Part shown: piece after piece, positions 17,145 through 26,108 of the stretch
How the letters are laid out: each line of letters starts with the position of its first letter
Numbering within the stretch: position 1 is the first letter of the stretch
DNA from: Rhizobiales bacterium NRL2
GTDB taxonomy: Bacteria > Pseudomonadota > Alphaproteobacteria > Minwuiales > Minwuiaceae
DNA: 64,000 nucleotides
Assembly: GCA_001664005.1 (NCBI GenBank)
Contig: CP016093.1
Coordinates: forward strand, 2,873,001 to 2,937,000
Direction: 5' to 3'
Translations under genes and position numbers: made by a program
The notes under the pieces: model-generated
The model's input: only the letters and a program-made list of their open reading frames with translations
The model's database searches: none
What the model was told of the DNA's origin: nothing

Positions 17145-19435
17145 GCCAGACCTCCGCTGCCGGCGCCGCCGACCAGACGCAATGGCTGATCGGCCGGGTC
17201 GCGGTCGGGAGCGTCTTCGCCGCTGCGGCGGAAGGCGTCCGGCGCGAAGTCATCTACCGCAATGGCCGCTGCGACCGCCTCACGGGCGCGTCGCACCAGT
17301 TCGGCCTCTTCCTCGCTCAACACGCCCTTGCGCTGGCCCTTCTGCCAGTCGGGTTCCTTCGCCTCGCGCAGCTTCTTCTCGGCCGACGCCGCCTCGTTGA
17401 CCAGGGCATAGGCCTTCTCCAGCCGGGCAACGCCGCGGTCCTCGCCCGGCGCGCCGAGATAGACGCCCTCGGTCAGGCGGTCGCGAGTCTCGCCGGGCTC
17501 CAGCAGCAACGCGGCGCAGCGGCCGATCAACCGGTCGTCGGGACCATGCGCGCGGACGCCGCGCGGCATGATGACGAACCGCAGGAAACCTGCCGCGAAG
17601 CGGTTCGGGAAGTTGCGGAAGACCTCGTCCAGCCGCGTCTCGATGGTGCGAAAGCCGCTCGCCATGCAGTAGTCCAGAACCGGGCGGTCGGCTTCGGGGC
17701 TGCCTTCATCCTCGAAGCGCTTCAGCGCGCCCGAAAGCAGATAGAGCTCGGACAGGACGTCGCCCAGCCGCGCGGAGATCATCTCCTTGCGCTTCAGCGC
17801 GCCGCCCATGGTCAGCAGGGCCAGATCCGACGCGAGGGCGAGTGCGGCGGCGTAGCGGCTGAGCCGGCGATAATGGCCGCGCGTCGCCGGCGCATCGGGC
17901 GCGCGCGACGGGCGAAGGCCGAGCCAGCTCCGCGACCACGCACGGCCCAGCGTCCGCAGGCTGTGGCCGACATGACCCCAGAAGGCCTTGTCGAATTCGT
18001 CCAGCGCCGCCTCGCGGTCGTTCTGCTCCAATGCCAGCATTTCCTTCAGCAGCCAGGGATGGCAGCGGATGGCGCCCTGACCGAAGATGATCAGGTTGCG
18101 GGTCAGGATGTTCGCGCCTTCCACGGTGATGGCGACAGGCACGGCGCGATAGAGATTGCCGAGATAGTTCAGCGGCCCGTCGATCACTGCCTTGCCGGCA
18201 TGCACGTCCATGGCGTCGTCCACCGCCTCGCGCAGGCGGTAGGTGGCGTGCGCCTTCATGATGGCGGAGATCACCGCGGGCTGGTGGCCCTGGTCGAGCC
18301 CGGCGCAGGTGAGCCGGCGCGCGGCATCGAGCTGATAGGCGTGGCCGGCCAGCCGCGCCAGCCGGTCCTGAACGCCTTCGAAGCGGCCGATGGGAATGCC
18401 GAACTGCTCGCGGATACGGGCGTAGGCGCCGGTGGTGCGGGCGCAGAACGCGGCGCCGGCGGCGGAAAGCGACGGCAGGGAGATGCCGCGTCCGGCGGCC
18501 AGCGCGCTCATCAGCATCTGCCAGCCCTTCCCCGCGTTGTCGGCGCCGCCGATGATGTGGTCGATGGGGATGAAGACGTCGTGGCCCTTGTTGGGACCGT
18601 TCTGGAACATCTGGTGCGACGGCAGGTGACGCCGGCCGATCTCGACGCCGTCCAGATCGGTGGGCACCAGGGCGACGGTAATGCCGAGATCCATCGCGCC
18701 GCCCAGCAGTCCGTCCGGATCCTTCAGCTTGAAGGCGAGGCCGAGCACCGTCGCGACGGGGCCGAGCGTGATGTAGCGCTTGTGCCAGTTCAGGCGGATG
18801 CCGAGCACTTCCTCGCCCTGGAAACGCCCGCGGCAGACAACCCCCGTATCCTCCATCGAGGCGGCGTCGGAGCCGGCCTCGGGACTGGTCAGGCCGAAGC
18901 AGGGTACTTCGCGGCCATCGGCCAGGCGGGGCAGCCAGTAATCGCGCTGTTCGTCGGTGCCGAACTCCATCAGCAGTTCGCCGGGACCGAGCGAATTGGG
19001 CACCATGACGGTGACGGCGGCGTCGGCGCTGCGCGTGGAGATGCGGCGGACGACCTCCGACTGGGCCCAGGCGGAGAACTCGAGGCCGCCATAAGCCTTC
19101 GGAATGATCATGCCGAAGAAGCCCTTCTCCTTCATGAAGCGCCAGACCTCGTCGGGCAGATCGCCGTCTTCCCAGGAAATGCGCCAGTCGTCGATCATGG
19201 CGCAGAGCTCGTCGACGGGGCCGTCGATAAAGGCGCGCTCCTCGGCGCTCAGCTCCGGTTTCGGCACATTCTGAAGCGTCTTCCAATCGGGATCGCCGGA
19301 GAACAGCGCCGCGTCCCACCAGACGTCGCCGGCGTCGAGCGCCTCGCGTTCGGTCGCGGACATGCCGGGCAGCACGCCTTTGGCCCATTTGAACAGGGGC
19401 CTGGTGAGCAGCTTCTTTCTGACGGTTCCGAGCAT
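17141..19435 (-). CDS. fadE: acyl-CoA dehydrogenase (FadE)
   Basis: This FAD-dependent enzyme of 764 residues makes the first double bond in acyl-CoA during beta-oxidation. It has the long FadE build: an N-terminal segment with TRPLFKWAKGVLPGMSATER, the acyl-CoA dehydrogenase core (LTSPEAGSDAASMEDTG and the VEGANILTRNLIIFGQG stretch), and a long C-terminal domain not found in short-chain dehydrogenases. The start MLGTVRKKLL at 19435 is chosen because the earlier frame has leader-like composition; its ribosome site is weak (GAAGG). It is the first gene of a five-gene operon and diverges from the 2-oxoacid dehydrogenase genes. The membrane helix of E. coli FadE seems to be missing, so it may be soluble or peripheral. 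Confidence 0.92.
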   Translation of the reverse strand: MLGTVRKKLLTRPLFKWAKGVLPGMSATEREALDAGDVWWDAALFSGDPDWKTLQNVPKPELSAEERAFIDGPVDELCAMIDDWRISWEDGDLPDEVWRFMKEKGFFGMIIPKAYGGLEFSAWAQSEVVRRISTRSADAAVTVMVPNSLGPGELLMEFGTDEQRDYWLPRLADGREVPCFGLTSPEAGSDAASMEDTGVVCRGRFQGEEVLGIRLNWHKRYITLGPVATVLGLAFKLKDPDGLLGGAMDLGITVALVPTDLDGVEIGRRHLPSHQMFQNGPNKGHDVFIPIDHIIGGADNAGKGWQMLMSALAAGRGISLPSLSAAGAAFCARTTGAYARIREQFGIPIGRFEGVQDRLARLAGHAYQLDAARRLTCAGLDQGHQPAVISAIMKAHATYRLREAVDDAMDVHAGKAVIDGPLNYLGNLYRAVPVAITVEGANILTRNLIIFGQGAIRCHPWLLKEMLALEQNDREAALDEFDKAFWGHVGHSLRTLGRAWSRSWLGLRPSRAPDAPATRGHYRRLSRYAAALALASDLALLTMGGALKRKEMISARLGDVLSELYLLSGALKRFEDEGSPEADRPVLDYCMASGFRTIETRLDEVFRNFPNRFAAGFLRFVIMPRGVRAHGPDDRLIGRCAALLLEPGETRDRLTEGVYLGAPGEDRGVARLEKAYALVNEAASAEKKLREAKEPDWQKGQRKGVLSEEEAELVRRAREAVAAAIAVDDFAPDAFRRSGEDAPDRDPADQPLRLVGGAGSGGLA

Positions 19436-19647
19436 GACGCCTTCGGCCTGTTCCTGTTCCTGGGTCTGCACGGCGCGTCGGTGGTGCGCGCCTGTTACAG
19501 ACGTGCGCAGGCGGCGTGGCCATTTCAAGCGGGCGGGCTTCCCCTGCCGGCAAGGGTCCGCGGTTGATATGGCTGTCGCCCGCTCCCAAGTCATCGACAG
19601 TGCCGCCAGGCACATGTGCACCCGAAAGAACAAGAAAGAACAGGCAC

Positions 19648-20811
19648 ATGACCCGCGAACCCGTGGACTACGGGGACGAGATCCCGTTCATTTCGGTCCT
19701 GGACGAGAACGGCGACATCGACGACGACCTGATGCCCGATCTCGGTCCCGAGGTCGTGCTGAAGGGCTACCGCACCATGCTGAAGGCGCGGCGCTTCGAC
19801 GAGCGCCGCCTGAAGCTGCAACGCTCGGGGCGGATCGGCACCTTCGCGCCGGTCGTCGGACAGGAAGCCTCGCAGATCGGCACCATCTCCACCCTGCGCA
19901 AGGACGACTGGTTCGTCCCCTCCTACCGCGAGACGGCGGCGGGCTTCTGGCGGGGTCTCGACCCGGCCGACATCCTGGTCTTCGACGCCGGCTACAATGA
20001 GGGGATCAGCATTCCCGACGACGCGCGCGACCTGCCCAACGCGGTGCCCGTCGGCACCCAGATGCTGCAGGCCGCGGGCATTGCCCATGCCGGCCGGCTG
20101 CGCGGCGAGGACGCCATCGCCATGACCTATTTCGGCGACGGCGCCACCTCCCAGGGCGACTTCCACGAGGCCCTGAACTTCGCCGCCGTCTACGGTGCGC
20201 CGGTCGTGTTCGTCTGCCAGAACAACCAGTACGCCATCTCCGTCTCCCGCGAGAAACAGACCGCTTCGAAAACCCTGGCGCAGAAGGCGGTGGCCAACGG
20301 CCTGCCGGCGGTCCAGGTGGACGGCAACGACCTGTTCGCCGTCTACACCGCCGCCCGCGACGCGGTGAAGCGCGCGCGCGAGGACGGTCAGCCCGGCATG
20401 ATCGAATGCGTCACCTACCGCATCGAGATGCACACCACCGCGGACGACCCCACCCGCTACCGCGAGGACGACGAGGTCGAGGCCTGGCGCGATCGCGATC
20501 CGCTGGACCGGCTGGGCGACTACCTGCGCGACCGCGACGCGCTGGACGACGGCAAGCTGGAGAAGATGGAGAAGGAGATCGAGGACGAGATCGCCGACGC
20601 CTGGAAACGCGCGGAAGCGCGGATCGAGGAACTGGAAGGCAGCGACCCCATGTTCGCCCACATCTACGCCGAGCCCACGCCGGAACTGGAACGCCAGCGC
20701 AAGGCGATGGCCGAACGGGCGCCGCAGGAAGTTCATGCCGGCGAGGACTCGGAGGACGAAGAGAACGGAGAAGACGAGGCGGAAGGCGACGGGGAGAAGG
20801 ACGATGGCTGA
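19648..20811 (+). CDS. pdhA: 2-oxoacid dehydrogenase E1 component alpha subunit (PdhA type)
   Basis: This 387-residue subunit binds thiamine diphosphate and decarboxylates pyruvate or a branched-chain 2-oxoacid. The cofactor motif runs from FGDGATSQGDFHEALNF to CQNNQYAIS. The pattern GIAHAGRLRG and the HTTADDPTRYR loop resemble the Gram-positive-type PdhA more than branched-chain E1. The last 25 or so residues are strikingly acidic (EDSEDEENGEDEAEGDGE), which is not usual for the family. The start MTREPVDYG at 19648 is preferred over an upstream in-frame codon because homology begins near here. The end overlaps the next gene by eight bases. Pyruvate as substrate is likely but not certain. Confidence 0.88.
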   Translation: MTREPVDYGDEIPFISVLDENGDIDDDLMPDLGPEVVLKGYRTMLKARRFDERRLKLQRSGRIGTFAPVVGQEASQIGTISTLRKDDWFVPSYRETAAGFWRGLDPADILVFDAGYNEGISIPDDARDLPNAVPVGTQMLQAAGIAHAGRLRGEDAIAMTYFGDGATSQGDFHEALNFAAVYGAPVVFVCQNNQYAISVSREKQTASKTLAQKAVANGLPAVQVDGNDLFAVYTAARDAVKRAREDGQPGMIECVTYRIEMHTTADDPTRYREDDEVEAWRDRDPLDRLGDYLRDRDALDDGKLEKMEKEIEDEIADAWKRAEARIEELEGSDPMFAHIYAEPTPELERQRKAMAERAPQEVHAGEDSEDEENGEDEAEGDGEKDDG

Positions 20812-21781
20812 ACTCACCATGGTCGAGGCCATCAACCTGGCGCTGCACCAGGAGATGGCGCGCGACGAGACCGTGCTGGTGCTGGGCGAGGACGTCGGCG
20901 TCGACGGCGGGATCTTCCGTGTCACCAGGGATCTGATCGAGGAATATGGCGAGGACCGGGTGATGGACACGCCGCTGGCGGAGTCCGGCATTCTCGGATT
21001 CTCCATCGGCATGGCCATGAACGGCATGAAGCCGGTGCCGGAAATGCAGTTCTCAGGCTTCGCCTATCTCGGTTTCCACCAGCTCGAATCCCACGCCTCC
21101 CGCATGCGCTGGCGCAGCCAGGGCCGCTTCAGCGTGCCGATGACGGTGCGTATGCCCTATGGCGGCGGCGTCCGCGCGCTGGAACACCATTCGGAGAGCC
21201 GCGAGGTCTTCTACACCCACATGCCGGGCATGAAACTGGTCATCCCGTCGGGCCCGCGGAACGCGCGCGCGCTGCTGCTCGCGGCGATCCGCGACCCGGA
21301 TCCGGTGGTGTTCTTCGAGCCCAAGGCGAGCTACCGCGCCTTCCGCGAGGAAGTCCCGGACGACGAGGAAGTCATGGAAATCGGACGCGCCCGTACCGCG
21401 CGCGAGGGCAGCGACCTGACAGTCGTTGCCTACGGGGCAATGCTACCGCGCGCGATGGAGGCGGCGGAACGGCTGTCGGAAGACGGCATCGAGGCCGACG
21501 TGATCGACCTGCTCACGCTCTCGCCGCTGGACTACGAGACGGTCGTCGACTCGGTCGCGCGAACGGGACGCTGCGTCGTGGTCCACGAGGCGCCGCTGAG
21601 CTACGGCCCGGCCGGCGAGATCGTCGCGCGGGTCAACGAGGGCTGTTTCCTGTCGCTGGAAGCGCCGGTCGCCCGTGTCGCCGGCCCGGACGTCCACATG
21701 CCCTATTTCGCGCGTGAACAGCTCTACCTGCCGGACGCAGACCGCATTCTCGACGCCTGCCGCCGCACGCTCGACTTCTGA
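20804..21781 (+). CDS. pdhB: 2-oxoacid dehydrogenase E1 component beta subunit (PdhB type)
   Basis: This 325-residue transketolase-like subunit forms the alpha2-beta2 E1 enzyme with the product of the preceding gene. Motifs include VLGEDVGVDGGIFRVT at the cofactor site, the PEMQFSGFAYLGF stretch, MPYGGGVRALEHHSES and IDLLTLSPLDYETV in the C-terminal domain. The start MAELTMVEA lies inside the end of the alpha gene (eight-base overlap) and has GGAGAAGG before it. The earlier in-frame start reads a Lys/Arg-rich stretch that is the alpha gene's acidic tail in another frame, so it is not used. Confidence 0.92.
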   Translation: MAELTMVEAINLALHQEMARDETVLVLGEDVGVDGGIFRVTRDLIEEYGEDRVMDTPLAESGILGFSIGMAMNGMKPVPEMQFSGFAYLGFHQLESHASRMRWRSQGRFSVPMTVRMPYGGGVRALEHHSESREVFYTHMPGMKLVIPSGPRNARALLLAAIRDPDPVVFFEPKASYRAFREEVPDDEEVMEIGRARTAREGSDLTVVAYGAMLPRAMEAAERLSEDGIEADVIDLLTLSPLDYETVVDSVARTGRCVVVHEAPLSYGPAGEIVARVNEGCFLSLEAPVARVAGPDVHMPYFAREQLYLPDADRILDACRRTLDF

Positions 21782-21804
21782 TCATCCGCCAGGGAGACGC
21801 CGTC

Positions 21805-23211
21805 ATGGCATTCGAATTCAAGCTGCAGGATCCCGGCGAGGGCATCCACGAGGCCGAGATCGTCGAACTGCTCGTCAGCGAGGGCGACACGGTGAGTGAG
21901 GGCGATGACGTGCTGGTCGCCGAAACCGACAAGGCCGCGGTCGAAATCCCCTCCCCTGTCGGCGGCGAGATCGCCGAGATCCGGGTCGCGGAAGGCGACA
22001 CCGTCGAAGTCGGCGACGTGCTGATGACCATCGAGACGGGCGACGAGGCCGAAGTCGCCGCCGATGACAGTGACGATGACGACGAAGCGGCGGACGATCA
22101 GGAAGACGACAGCGACGGGGAAGCGAAGGAAGAGGCAGAGGATGACGAGGCGACCGCCGGAGACGCCGAGGCAGAGGCAGACGCCGGCGATGACGAAGAG
22201 GAAAGCGAAGGCCGCGCCACCGGCGCCGGCAAGGCGAAGGACGAGGAAACCGCCAGGGCCGCCGGAAAGGGTGGCCGCAGCGAAGGCGGCGACAGCGGCG
22301 AACGTCCGGCCAGGGCCACGCCGGCGGTCCGCAATCTCGCCCGGGAACTGGATGTCGACCTGAAGTCGATCGAAGGCAGCGGCGAGGACGGCCGCGTGCT
22401 GAAGCGCGATGTGCGCGCCGCCGCCGGCGAAACAGACGAAGAAGCCGAAGGGGGCCGCGAAAGGAAGACGGAAAGGCCGCAGGACGCCGGCGGACCTGTC
22501 GAGGAGCGGCGCGAGCCCCTCCGGTCCATCCGCCGCGCCACCGCCCGGCGCATGAGCCAGGCCTGGTCCGAGATTCCCCACGTCACCCACCACGAACGGA
22601 TCGACATCACCGCGCTGGAGCGGGTGCGGCGCGAGCATGCCGTCAGCGTCGAGGCCGAGGGCGGCAAGCTGACGCTCACCCCCTTCCTGATGAAGGCGCT
22701 GGGCGTGGCCCTGCGCCAGCACCCCCGCTTCAACGCCCGCCTGGATGCCGAGGCCGAGGAGATTGTCTATCTGGAGACGATCAACATGGGGGTCGCCATC
22801 GACACGCCGCGCGGCCTGATCGTACCGGTGATCCGCGACGCCGACCGCAAGAGCGTGCTCGACCTGGCGCTGGAACTGGGCGAACTGGCCGCCGAACTCC
22901 GCGAAAAGCGGCCGGCGCGGGAGACACTTTCGGGCGGAACCTTCACGCTGACCAATGTCGGCGCACTGGGCGGTTCGGGCTTCACGCCGATCATCAACCC
23001 GCCGCAGGTGGGCATTTTCGGCGCCGCGCGGGCGCGCCTCGAGCCGTTGATCGAAGGCGACATCGAAAACGCGGAGACCCGCGCCGCGCTGATCCTGCCC
23101 GTCTGCCTGGGGTTCGACCACCGGGTCAACGACGGTGCGGACGGCGCACGGTTCATGAACAGCGTCAGGCAGATGCTGGAGGAGCCGGCGGAACTTCTGA
23201 TCCGCAACTGA
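21805..23211 (+). CDS. pdhC: dihydrolipoamide acyltransferase (E2) of the 2-oxoacid dehydrogenase complex
   Basis: This 468-residue core enzyme moves the acyl group from lipoamide to CoA. A single lipoyl domain (about 1-80) has the lipoylated Lys43 in AETDKAAVEIPSP. Residues about 80-137 are an almost purely Asp/Glu linker, where most E2 proteins have Ala/Pro. The E1/E3-binding domain follows (about 170-205, RATPAVRNLARELDVDL), then the catalytic domain ending with GFDHRVNDGADGARF holding the active His and Asp. No E3 (dihydrolipoamide dehydrogenase) gene follows, so E3 must come from elsewhere. The gene starts 23 bases after the E1 beta stop. Confidence 0.92.
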   Translation: MAFEFKLQDPGEGIHEAEIVELLVSEGDTVSEGDDVLVAETDKAAVEIPSPVGGEIAEIRVAEGDTVEVGDVLMTIETGDEAEVAADDSDDDDEAADDQEDDSDGEAKEEAEDDEATAGDAEAEADAGDDEEESEGRATGAGKAKDEETARAAGKGGRSEGGDSGERPARATPAVRNLARELDVDLKSIEGSGEDGRVLKRDVRAAAGETDEEAEGGRERKTERPQDAGGPVEERREPLRSIRRATARRMSQAWSEIPHVTHHERIDITALERVRREHAVSVEAEGGKLTLTPFLMKALGVALRQHPRFNARLDAEAEEIVYLETINMGVAIDTPRGLIVPVIRDADRKSVLDLALELGELAAELREKRPARETLSGGTFTLTNVGALGGSGFTPIINPPQVGIFGAARARLEPLIEGDIENAETRAALILPVCLGFDHRVNDGADGARFMNSVRQMLEEPAELLIRN

Positions 23212-23256
23212 GCGGCAGCGCCGCCCGAGGGCGGCTTCCGACGCCGGAAGGGCGGC

Positions 23257-24723
23257 ATGTTCGTACCCAGCAGATTGCAGCCTGCCCACTTCGCCGTCCG
23301 ATTCGCGGTGGTGGCGAAATATCTCGGACAGATCGTCGCCGTCGTCGCGGCGCTGACCGCCGTGCCTCTGCTGGTGTCGCTCGCCCTGGGTCGCTGGGAG
23401 ACAGCCGCCTGGTACGCCGGCGTGATCGGTGCCATCCTGGCGCTGGCCCTGCCGGCGGCACGCCTGCCGGCCAGCAGCCATCTGCAGCGCAACGAGGCGC
23501 TGGTGATCTCGGCCCTGACCTTCGCGCTGCCCCCCTTCGCCCTGGCCCTGCCGCTGACGACCTACGGCCTCTCCTACTCCGACGCCGTCTTCGAAGTGAT
23601 TTCGGGTGTCACCACCACGGGGCTGAGCGTCGTGGCAAACGTCGAGTCCCTGCCCTTCCCCTTCCATTTCGCGCGCGCCTGGCTGCAATGGGTCGGCGGC
23701 CTCGGCGTCGTCGTGCTCTCCGTCGCCTTTCTGCTGGAACCCGGCACGGCGACACGCCATCTCGGCTTCGAGAAGGCGGAAGTCGATGACGTCGTGGGCG
23801 GCATGCGCGCCCATGCGCGCCGGGTCCTTGCGGTCTACGCCGCCGTCACGCTCGCCGGCATTGCGCTGCTGCTGGCCACGGGACTGAGCCCGGGCGACGC
23901 AGTGCTGCACGGGCTTGCCGCCATCTCCACCGGCGGCTTCTCCAGCTACGATCAGGGCCTGGGCGCCCTGCCCGCCGGTGCGCGGGCCGCCGTCAGCGTC
24001 CTCTGTCTGGCCGGCGCCATACCGTTCTTCCTCTACTACAGCGCCAGCATGAGGCGCTGGCGGACGGTGCTGCGCGACGCGCAGCTCAGGGCGCTCATCA
24101 TCATGGTCCTGATGGTGGCGGCGGCCCTGTTCGCCTTCCAGTGGGCCGCCAACCCGGCGGCGCCGCTCCGCAGCCTGGAGATCGCAGCGCTCGCCGCCAT
24201 CTCGGCCCAGAGCACGGCCGGCTTCGCCGTCGCCGATTTCGCCGAATTGGACAACGCCAGCGTCGGCGTGCTGATCGGAGCAATGCTGGTCGGCGGCGGT
24301 CTCGGCTCGACGGCCGGCGGGATCAAGCTGCTGCGTCTGCTGATCCTGCTCCACTTCCTTCATCTGCTTGTGCTGCGCTGCTCCGTATCGGCATCCGCCT
24401 ATGTTTCCGCCCGCATCGGCGGCCGAAAGCTGCAGGACCGGGAAATCGAGTCCGCCGCGGCCATCGCGCTGGCCTATTTCGGCGTCGCCTTCGCGTCGGT
24501 CATTGTCTTCCTCGCCCACGACCAGCCGGCCCTTCCATCGATCTTCGAAGTCGCTTCGGCTGTCGGGACCGTGGGTCTGAGCAGCGGCCTGACGGGTCCG
24601 GAGATGCCCGCCGTCCTGAAGGCGACGCTTTGCGCCGGGATGCTGATGGGGCGCGTCGAAACCATCGCCCTGATCGTGCTGCTTTTCCCCGGCACCTGGA
24701 TCGGCAGGAGGTACCGTACATGA
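23257..24723 (+). CDS. trkH: TrkH-family potassium uptake channel subunit
   Basis: This inner-membrane protein of 488 residues has about 10 hydrophobic segments arranged as four pore-loop repeats. The four filter segments can be seen as TTTGLS, STGGFS, STAGFA and GTVGLSSG, each with the glycine that lines the potassium path. Together with the TrkA-like regulator encoded next it would import potassium, driven by the membrane potential. It follows the E2 gene by 45 bases and overlaps trkA by four bases. The family also contains KtrB sodium-dependent channels, which are usually shorter. Confidence 0.92.
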   Translation: MFVPSRLQPAHFAVRFAVVAKYLGQIVAVVAALTAVPLLVSLALGRWETAAWYAGVIGAILALALPAARLPASSHLQRNEALVISALTFALPPFALALPLTTYGLSYSDAVFEVISGVTTTGLSVVANVESLPFPFHFARAWLQWVGGLGVVVLSVAFLLEPGTATRHLGFEKAEVDDVVGGMRAHARRVLAVYAAVTLAGIALLLATGLSPGDAVLHGLAAISTGGFSSYDQGLGALPAGARAAVSVLCLAGAIPFFLYYSASMRRWRTVLRDAQLRALIIMVLMVAAALFAFQWAANPAAPLRSLEIAALAAISAQSTAGFAVADFAELDNASVGVLIGAMLVGGGLGSTAGGIKLLRLLILLHFLHLLVLRCSVSASAYVSARIGGRKLQDREIESAAAIALAYFGVAFASVIVFLAHDQPALPSIFEVASAVGTVGLSSGLTGPEMPAVLKATLCAGMLMGRVETIALIVLLFPGTWIGRRYRT

Positions 24724-25400
24724 GGATCGTCATCATCGGCGCCGGCTCTCTTACCGTAGCCGCGGCCGAACAGTTCATCGAACACGGCCATGACGTGGTC
24801 ATTGTCGAGAAGGACGAAGCCCGCGTCGAGACGCTGGGCGAAACCATCGATTGCAGCTTCGTCATCGGCGACGGCAGCCGTCCGTCGATCCTGAAGGAGG
24901 TCGGGCCGAGGAACACCGACTACCTCTTCTGCCTTACCGAGGACGACCAGGACAACATCATCGCCTCGCTGGTGGGGCGGAGCCTGGGCTTCGGGCGGGT
25001 CGTCACCTCCATCCGCGACATCGAGTTCGAACCGATCGTGACCGAGCTCGGGCTTGAAAGCCCGATCTTCCTCGACGCCACGATCTCGCAGCGTCTCTCG
25101 GACATGGTCCAGGGAATCGAGACCGCGGGCCTTTCAGGCGTCCTGCGCGGCGGCCTGCGCTTTTTCGCCCTGAGTGTGGGCGAGGACCAGGCCGGCCGGC
25201 TGGACGGGCTCGACCTGCCGGCCGAAGTGCGGCCCATCGCGCTGACGCGGGAAGGCGAGTCGCGGGTGGTCACCGCCGACTCGGAAGTCAGAAAGGGCGA
25301 CCAGGTGCTCGTCGTCGGTCCCGAGAAACACATTCGCGAACTGCGTCGGAACTACGCCGCCAGCACCGAAGGCGACGACGACCCGGAAAGCGACGGCTGA
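24720..25400 (+). CDS. trkA: TrkA-like potassium channel regulatory subunit (RCK)
   Basis: This 226-residue cytoplasmic protein has one NAD/ATP-binding RCK_N fold (VIIGAGSLTVAAAEQF at the N terminus, then VIVEKD and VIGDGS) and one RCK_C domain (about 140-215). It is half the length of E. coli TrkA (458), resembling KtrA/CglK-like single-unit regulators that form octameric rings under the channel. The start overlaps the trkH stop as ATGA, so the pair is made together. The end is acidic (EGDDDPESDG), as in the preceding operon. Confidence 0.9.
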   Translation: MRIVIIGAGSLTVAAAEQFIEHGHDVVIVEKDEARVETLGETIDCSFVIGDGSRPSILKEVGPRNTDYLFCLTEDDQDNIIASLVGRSLGFGRVVTSIRDIEFEPIVTELGLESPIFLDATISQRLSDMVQGIETAGLSGVLRGGLRFFALSVGEDQAGRLDGLDLPAEVRPIALTREGESRVVTADSEVRKGDQVLVVGPEKHIRELRRNYAASTEGDDDPESDG

Positions 25401-25411
25401 CGCCCGCGCGG

Positions 25412-25984
25412 TCAGTCGGGCGGGGCGTTCTCCGCGCGGACCGCACCGAACCCGGGCTCCCATTCGTAGCGGAAACTGGGCCCGATCAGCGCCACCATGT
25501 AGCGCGCATCGCCATCATCGCTGAGCAGCGGCAACAACAGACGCGTGCGGATCGACGTCGGCAGCTCGTCCCAGATCACCGCCCGTTCCACCAGGGAATA
25601 GACGCCGCCTTGCGCGACGCCGTCGAACTCGTCCCAGGCGTCATGGTCGGTGTCACCGTAGAGGTCGCTCAGCAGACAGCCGCTCAGTTCCTTCTCCGAC
25701 CGCACCCGCAGGCCGGTGCCCGCCAGGCGGCAGAGATAGTCGTCCTCCAGGATCTCCCAGAGCATGATGTTGGGCAGCAGGCGCGCGGGTATGGAAAAGG
25801 GGCCGATATCGCGCTTCAGCGGCGCCGCGCGGTCGCCGCGCAACTTCAGCCAGACATCGGCGAACTCCCGCAGATCCGCCGGCAGGCGCGCCTCGGGAAG
25901 CCTGTCGATGCTGTCGCGCTCCAGATGGAGAACCTCGGTCGTATACCGCAACAACCGACGTTGCCGATGCTCGTTGGCAGACAT
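25412..25984 (-). CDS. PAS-domain protein of the PAS_5 family
   Basis: This 190-residue protein resembles the single-domain PAS_5 group common in alphaproteobacteria. It has LPNIMLWEILEDDYLCRLAG, the characteristic stretch in which a ligand pocket is built, then GTGLRVRSEKELSGCLLSDL. No output domain, signal peptide or membrane segment is seen. Members are often linked to polar or stalk-related regulation, but a role is not established here. It converges on trkA with 11 bases between the stops. Confidence 0.78.
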   Translation of the reverse strand: MSANEHRQRRLLRYTTEVLHLERDSIDRLPEARLPADLREFADVWLKLRGDRAAPLKRDIGPFSIPARLLPNIMLWEILEDDYLCRLAGTGLRVRSEKELSGCLLSDLYGDTDHDAWDEFDGVAQGGVYSLVERAVIWDELPTSIRTRLLLPLLSDDGDARYMVALIGPSFRYEWEPGFGAVRAENAPPD

Positions 25985-26108
25985 CGCTTCATCCGATCCC
26001 AGTTACTTGTCCGGCGCTACACTTGGTCATCGGGGAAGATCACGATAGCCCGATCGTTAAGTTACTGTTTCATTTATTCGCCATTGAATGCAACGGCCTT
26101 TTGTCCCT

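Noticed and set aside
19610-19619. Ten-base palindrome GCACATGTGC before pdhA
   Set aside because: Short palindromes of this size occur by chance in GC-rich DNA, and no matching regulator or second copy was found.
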